In this document: positions 7,971-11,902 of the stretch, in pieces
Layout: each line of letters begins with the position of its first letter
Position numbering within the stretch: position 1 is the first letter of the stretch
NCBI GenBank assembly: GCA_000697455.1
Contig: JNET01035497.1
Coordinates: 1 to 11,902 of the forward strand
Source: Basidiobolus heterosporus B8920
Lineage: Eukaryota > Basidiobolomycota > Basidiobolomycetes > Basidiobolales > Basidiobolaceae
Direction: 5' to 3'
Length of the DNA: 11,902 nt
Translations under genes and position numbers: made by a program
The notes under the pieces: generated by a model
Database searches by the model: none
Seen by the model: only the letters and a program-made list of their open reading frames with translations
Told to the model about the DNA's origin: nothing

Positions 7971-9544
7971 ATGAAGCTTATCAAAAAGCATATAGAGAAA
8001 GATAAGACGGGCTATGTTACGCTATACCCCGAAGAGTTGGAAGATATGTGGCATGTTTATAACCTGATCCAGAAAGGGGATCAATTGAGAGCCGTGACCA
8101 TCAGGTTTGTGCAGGGCTTGGTAACCTCCATGGGTTCATTCTTACCAGTTTTTTTTCTAGACGAGTCCAATCTGAAAGTAATACCGGCTCTGTGGAGAGC
8201 ACAAGAGTTCGTCTGACTTTGACCATCACCGTTGCGGATGTTAATTTCGATCCTCAAGCTGGCTTACTAAGAATCAACGGACAGAATATCAGTGAAAATA
8301 AATATGTCAAGGTATATTTTGGTTGTTTTAAATATGGTAAGTTTTTTTTCTGATGAGTTGGATGTTATCTAGTTAGGGGCCTATCACACGATCGATCTGG
8401 AATTAAACCGTAACTTCACTCTGTTGAAGCCTGAATGGGATACTATTTCTTTGGAACGTGTCGAGGAAGCTTGTGATATTTCTAAGCAAGCGGATGTTGC
8501 TGCAGTTGTGCTGCAAGAAGGTAAGCCAAGAAAAGAAGAATTCAATCGAAAGGCCACTATCTTATCGTCCCTGTTATCCTGATAGGTCTAGCAAATATCT
8601 GCTTACTTACGCAACATATGACCATTGTCCGACAACGAATCGAAACACCAGTACCTAGAAAACGTAAAGGATCCACTACAAATTATGAGAAGGGCTTACA
8701 AAAGTTCTACCAGCAAGTCATGGAGGGTATCCTTCGACACATAGACTTTTCCGTAGTGAAAACCGTCATTATCGCTAGCCCAGGGTTTGTCAAGGTAAGA
8801 TCAAACAGATGATGAAAGATCGAGACAGACCTGACATTTTTTCATAGGATCAACTCTACCAGTACATATTTGCCGAAGCAGTGGTATGTTCATTTTCCAT
8901 CACATTTCTTTGATTATCATCTGATTCCAATTCTGTTCTTTCCTCCCTAGAAAACCGAAAATAAACTTCTACTTGAAAACAAACCCAAATTCTTGTTGAT
9001 ACACAGCTCTAGTGGGCATAAGCATTCCTTACAAGAGGTCATGCAGGATCCAGCCATCCAGACCAAACTTGCGGACACTAAAGCAGCTCAGGAGATCAAG
9101 GCACTCGATCGGTTCTATGTGATGCTTAACCAAGACCCTGATAGAGCTTACTACGGTTATGATCATATCAAGAGAGCTGAGGAAATGGGTGCAATTGATA
9201 CTTTGCTCTTGACTGATGGTCTCTTCCGGTATAGTCCTAACTCTTGAATTACCTTCCTTTCCTAGATGGCAATCTAACCCTTTACCTAGTGCTGCCGATA
9301 TCGCTACACGTAAGCAATACATCGCGCTTGTAGAATCCGTCCGTTCCATGGGAGGAAAGGTGCATATATTCTCCAGCCTGCACGTGACCGGGGAACGTTA
9401 GTACCTTCCATGGCCTATATTTAGTTTCACTCACCTCAAGAATTCTCACCTTTTCTCTCACTTGTAGAACTGGAGCAATTGACAGGTGTGGCAGCAATTC
9501 TCAGTTTCCCTCTTCCTGAAGTAGATGACGAAGAAGAAGAGTAA
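7971..9544 (+). CDS. Pelota/Dom34, ribosome-rescue factor
   Basis: The protein has 387 aa from exons 7971-8104, 8161-8311, 8373-8520, 8586-8794, 8848-8883, 8951-9228, 9266-9396 and 9468-9544, close to the 385 aa of human PELO. With the GTPase Hbs1 it enters the empty A site of stalled ribosomes and, with the recycling ATPase Rli1/ABCE1, splits them in no-go and nonstop decay. The start [33 protein letters not shown] and GAYHTIDLE mark the Sm-like N-terminal domain; PRKRKG and IIASPGFVK (207-214 region) the central eRF1-like domain; [23 protein letters not shown] and [10 protein letters not shown] the C-terminal one. As expected for Pelota there is no GGQ motif. It ends in an acidic DDEEEE tail. 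Introns are 37-71 nt; one is only 37 nt and one exon only 36 nt. Confidence 0.97.
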
Positions 9545-9613
9545 GCAATAAACTTTCCATCGAATCTCAAGGGTCCATGGTTGTGCGATATATTGATCCA
9601 TTCAATACAAGTC

Positions 9614-9619
9614 AATAAA
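9614..9619 (+). terminator. Poly(A) signal of pelota
   Basis: AATAAA lies 70 nt after the TAA stop. Another AATAAA (9547-9552) begins just past the stop and seems too close to serve. The gene converges on the minus-strand gene ending at 9721. Confidence 0.45.
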
Positions 9620-9662
9620 TAAGTGTCTTTTCCAGTAATAGTTTACTGCCGCAAAGGGATAT

Positions 9663-9668
9663 TTTATT
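9663..9668 (-). terminator. Poly(A) signal of the GPI-anchored protein gene
   Basis: TTTATT on the plus strand gives AATAAA on the minus strand, 53 nt past the TAG stop at 9721. It lies about 45 nt from the pelota signal on the other strand. Confidence 0.5.
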
Positions 9669-9720
9669 TGTTGTCCAGTGGAGATAGAATAGACAAAACT
9701 TAGATCTAATATCAATAGAC

Positions 9721-10638
9721 CTAAAGAGCAACAAAAATCAGTAGCATAATGAGCATAAGGTTGATACCGATCTTGTGTCCATTAGCTGTTGGAGAATTAT
9801 CAACAATAGGACAGTAGTAGTAAGAATCGTCTTTGACATATAAAGGGTCCACCCCAGTAAAGATTGTGGTAAATGTCAGATTCAAGGAGTGACAATCTGT
9901 TGAGCAGAGAGAATAAGCAATACCACTATGGTTAGTGCATCCTACTTGCGTAGTAAAGAGATCATTCGAAATAGCTGTCCAATTGTCCTTTTGTTTGATG
10001 TCGACCGTCATAAGATACATATACTTGTAGCATTGCATAGACGTAGTGTATTTAGTAGGGATAGTGCTCAAGTTGAAGTCTGCTGCATAGGATCCCGCCA
10101 AATAATTGTACGCAGCAGCAATGAGGGTTGAATTTGCACCCTCAAAAGGCTTTGTTTGGAAAGTACAACCAGCTGACTGACTGGGCGTGATTGCGGAAGA
10201 TGATGAACGCGTAGGTTGCTCAGTTGGGGAAGCACTTGAAGTACTTGTAGGTTGCTCTTTGTACCAAATACAAAAGTGATTTAACTTTGAAGTAGCCTCA
10301 CTCTGCTCTTTGGCATCACACTTCATGGTGCAATTTAGCATTTCTTTCCGGAATCTATCGTAATATGGATCCTGTGAATTACATAGTAACGAAGCAGATT
10401 TCATGAAATGGATATTTGTTGGATCTGGACTGTACTGTGGCACGAGCTGTTTACCTATAGTCTACGGATCCCGTTAAAGATCCCATTAGTACTTGCAATC
10501 AAGACCGGGTTATCTAAGGATCCTTACCATCGAGCATGTATTGATGCAACTTCCCACATCTGTGTACGGGAAACTTACAGCTTCAGAACCAACCGTCAGG
10601 AAGGTAAAGGTGATGGCAAAAAGAGAAAGATAATGCAT
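9721..10638 (-). CDS. Secreted, probably GPI-anchored protein with two six-cysteine modules
   Basis: The protein has 274 aa from exons 10638-10528 and 10434-9721 (93-nt intron with a TACTAAT branch site, phase 0). I do not recognise the family. The first 20 residues form a signal peptide with a hydrophobic core, probably cut near SEA. Six cysteines follow (31, 35, 55, 72, 76, 92, with two CxxxC pairs), then a Ser/Thr/Pro-rich linker (about 98-125), then six more (127, 172, 203, 214, 218, 245, with one CxxxC). There are six N-glycosylation sites (Asn 71, 138, 158, 188, 205, 222). The C-terminus is small residues (NSPTANG), a short polar spacer and a hydrophobic tail (about 260-274), the layout of a GPI signal. 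A plasma-membrane or cell-wall protein is inferred; the cysteine spacing does not fit CFEM. The upstream exon gains support from its signal peptide and CINTC. Confidence 0.85.
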
Positions 10639-10646
10639 TGTCGTAG

Positions 10647-10693
10647 TGAAAGATTTTGGAATGAGTGATTTGAAAGATTTTGGAATGAGTGAT
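10647..10693. repeat. Tandem duplication of a 24-bp unit
   Basis: TGAAAGATTTTGGAATGAGT starts at 10647 and again at 10671, each followed by GAT, giving two near-perfect copies with a 24-bp period. They lie just upstream of the ATG at 10638 of the minus-strand surface-protein gene, between it and a TATA-like element. Confidence 0.95.
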
Positions 10694-11302
10694 CAGCGTT
10701 TATTAAATAGATTCGGGTGACAGCATGCACTTGTGTACTGGTCCAGAAGATTGCTAATCCCAGTTAGGTTAATCGCAGTTTGGAAAGAACTATATTAGGC
10801 GATACATGTATGATAATTACCTAATAGAGACGTCTTGTGGTGGTAAATCTTAATTACGCGTGAATATCTGCGTCCATGAGATTTAGTTTCTATACGTTCT
10901 TGTGACAATATGCCAATAATATTTCTCCGTAAATCAGATGAAGGGTAATCTTTTTCATAGTGGCTGGCGAACACATGCTACATATAGCAATTACAATGAT
11001 TTGCTAGCCGTCGATGAACTTACAAGCTGACGAGAAATGTTACATGCAAAGCTTCAAAACGAATTCTGAATAGGTAGAAATGGATAAGGTAGCATAGTAT
11101 GTTGAAACAAAGTTAATTCAGCACCTAAGTATTGATATAATTAGGTATAAAACTTACATTGTGTATTTATGAGATATTTGTCAATTTTGAACAGGCATTA
11201 GATCATTTTGGATTAATTATACAATGATCAAAATACTGAATCTATGATGAAATCTTTAACTTATCCAAATGAACTGAAACTTCTGCAATACATTCTTAGG
11301 AC
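10694..11302. other. AT-rich intergenic stretch with no recognised gene
   Basis: About 600 nt between the surface-protein gene and the LTR. No frame of note, no tRNA-like box pair and no transposon ends were found. A 7-bp inverted repeat (GATCATT at 11201-11207, AATGATC at 11223-11229) is the only structure seen. Part of it should be the upstream control region of the minus-strand gene. Confidence 0.6.
10701..10709 (-). promoter_or_regulatory. Possible TATA element of the GPI-protein gene
   Basis: The minus strand reads TATTTAATA 63-71 nt upstream of the ATG at 10638. If used, the 24-bp duplication would lie at the transcription start or in the 5' leader. The motif is weak evidence alone. 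Confidence 0.35.
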
Positions 11303-11691
11303 TGTTGAAATTCACTCAGCCTAGTACCTCATTACTGTTGTCAGATTCTGCAAGTTATAGCAAGTGACTTGGAGAATTGGAAGAATATATGGTTTTCACT
11401 TGTAGATTTATTGCATATAAAGTTGACTCTAATACTTTTATCAAGAAGTAAGCAAAGCAACATGTAGAATGTGCTAAGAAAGGTCTCAGGAACATGTGTG
11501 CAAAGCTTGGGGTCATTTGAACATGATTGAGAAAGGCAAGTATTCAAGGTACTTCTAAGTTAGTGAAGATTTTCTTAGTAGAACCCAAGTGTGAATTTAG
11601 GGCGATAGAAGATTGATAAGTAAATGCAATAAGGGTGAGATTGGGTCTGAATAACTAGGTACTAAATTATGTGAATCTGTGTATTTCAACA
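11303..11691 (-). repeat. 3' LTR of the copia-like element
   Basis: On the minus strand the repeat starts TGTTGAAATACAC and ends GTGAATTTCAACA, giving 9-bp inverted ends with TG..CA borders and a length of about 389 bp. It follows a purine-rich tract, as a 3' LTR should. Inside, TTTATATG (11415-11422) and AATAAA (11407-11412) on the same strand fit a promoter and poly(A) signal. The second LTR lies outside the window, so the borders and target duplication cannot be confirmed. Confidence 0.7.
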
Positions 11692-11700
11692 CTCCCACCC
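11692..11700 (-). other. Polypurine tract of the copia-like element
   Basis: GGGTGGGAG on the minus strand directly precedes the TG start of the LTR, the expected place for the plus-strand primer site used in reverse transcription. Confidence 0.65.
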
Positions 11701-11702
11701 AA

Positions 11703-11902
11703 CTAAATATTCATACACACTAACCCTAAGTAATTTCTTAAATATTCAAATTTCTCTCTGGCTAATGGCTTGGTTAAAATATCTGCAACCATTTGTTCAG
11801 CTGGACAATAAGCCAAGTCTATTTATTTACTCTCCATAGCTTCTCTAACAATGTAGTGCTTAATATCTATATGCTTACTTCTGGCATGAAACGTTGGATT
11901 TC
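11703..11902 (-). mobile_element. End of copia pol (RNase H C-terminus), fossil
   Basis: The minus strand encodes the last part of a Ty1/copia polyprotein: SKHIDIKHY, then AEQMVADILTKPL and a final LRNYLGL block, in the family order and ending shortly before the polypurine tract. It is a partial copy cut by the window edge and looks broken. Confidence 0.88.

Larger units (their letters stand above)
11303..11902 (-). mobile_element. Ty1/copia-like LTR retrotransposon fossil, 3' end only
   Basis: The element is read on the minus strand and runs off the right edge of the window, so only its 3' end is visible: the end of pol, a polypurine tract and one LTR. The pol part carries the copia RNase H signatures SKHIDIKHY and ADILTKPL. 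It appears broken, with about one break in the short visible part; completeness of the rest cannot be judged. The recognisable coding match and the intact LTR ends suggest a fairly recent insertion. Its left end lies about 660 bp upstream of the surface-protein start. Confidence 0.85.

Noticed and set aside
11100-11302. A TGTTGAAAC at 11100 as the outer end of the LTR
   Set aside because: The site at 11303 matches the other LTR end over 9 bp with TG..CA borders, while the one at 11100 matches less well and would add AT-rich DNA with no LTR signals.
11341-11547. A 68-residue minus-strand open frame within the LTR
   Set aside because: It lies wholly inside noncoding LTR sequence and resembles nothing.

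Overview
The window looks like a nuclear segment of a fungal genome. It carries intron-dense genes on both strands, with introns mostly 37-112 nt long, GT..AG borders and short spacers. Each gene has its own 5' and 3' signals, and nothing resembles an operon. The products are eukaryotic: a Hyr1-type peroxidase, the splicing factor WBP11, a Psd2-type phosphatidylserine decarboxylase and Pelota/Dom34. The many introns and the presence of WBP11 argue against budding yeasts. An early-diverging (non-Dikarya) fungus is my tentative guess; the sequence alone does not fix the phylum. The standard genetic code fits every model.

Layout, left to right. 212-898 (+): a four-exon glutathione peroxidase, 165 aa. 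1064-2692 (+): an eight-exon WBP11 homologue, 394 aa, with exons as short as 23 nt. 2790-5596 (-): a five-exon Psd2-type phosphatidylserine decarboxylase, 849 aa, with C2, C2, EF-hand, zinc-knuckle and catalytic domains; it converges on WBP11 with 97 nt between stop codons. 5597-6125: a divergent intergenic region with an 11-bp triple repeat. 6126-7731 (+): a two-exon coiled-coil protein of 497 aa with a C-terminal membrane anchor. 7971-9544 (+): an eight-exon Pelota/Dom34, 387 aa. 9721-10638 (-): a two-exon secreted, probably GPI-anchored protein of 274 aa with two six-cysteine modules. 10694-11302: AT-rich DNA with no gene that I can see. 11303-11902: the 3' end (LTR plus end of pol) of a Ty1/copia-like fossil on the minus strand, running off the right edge.

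The genes do not form a pathway. They cover redox defence, splicing, phospholipid synthesis, a probable organelle-tethering or motor-adaptor protein, ribosome rescue and a cell-surface protein. Exon borders were set by eye from splice signals, phase agreement and recalled family alignments. All models close in frame over their full length. The two genes without a recognised family (coiled-coil and GPI protein) are the least described part of the window.
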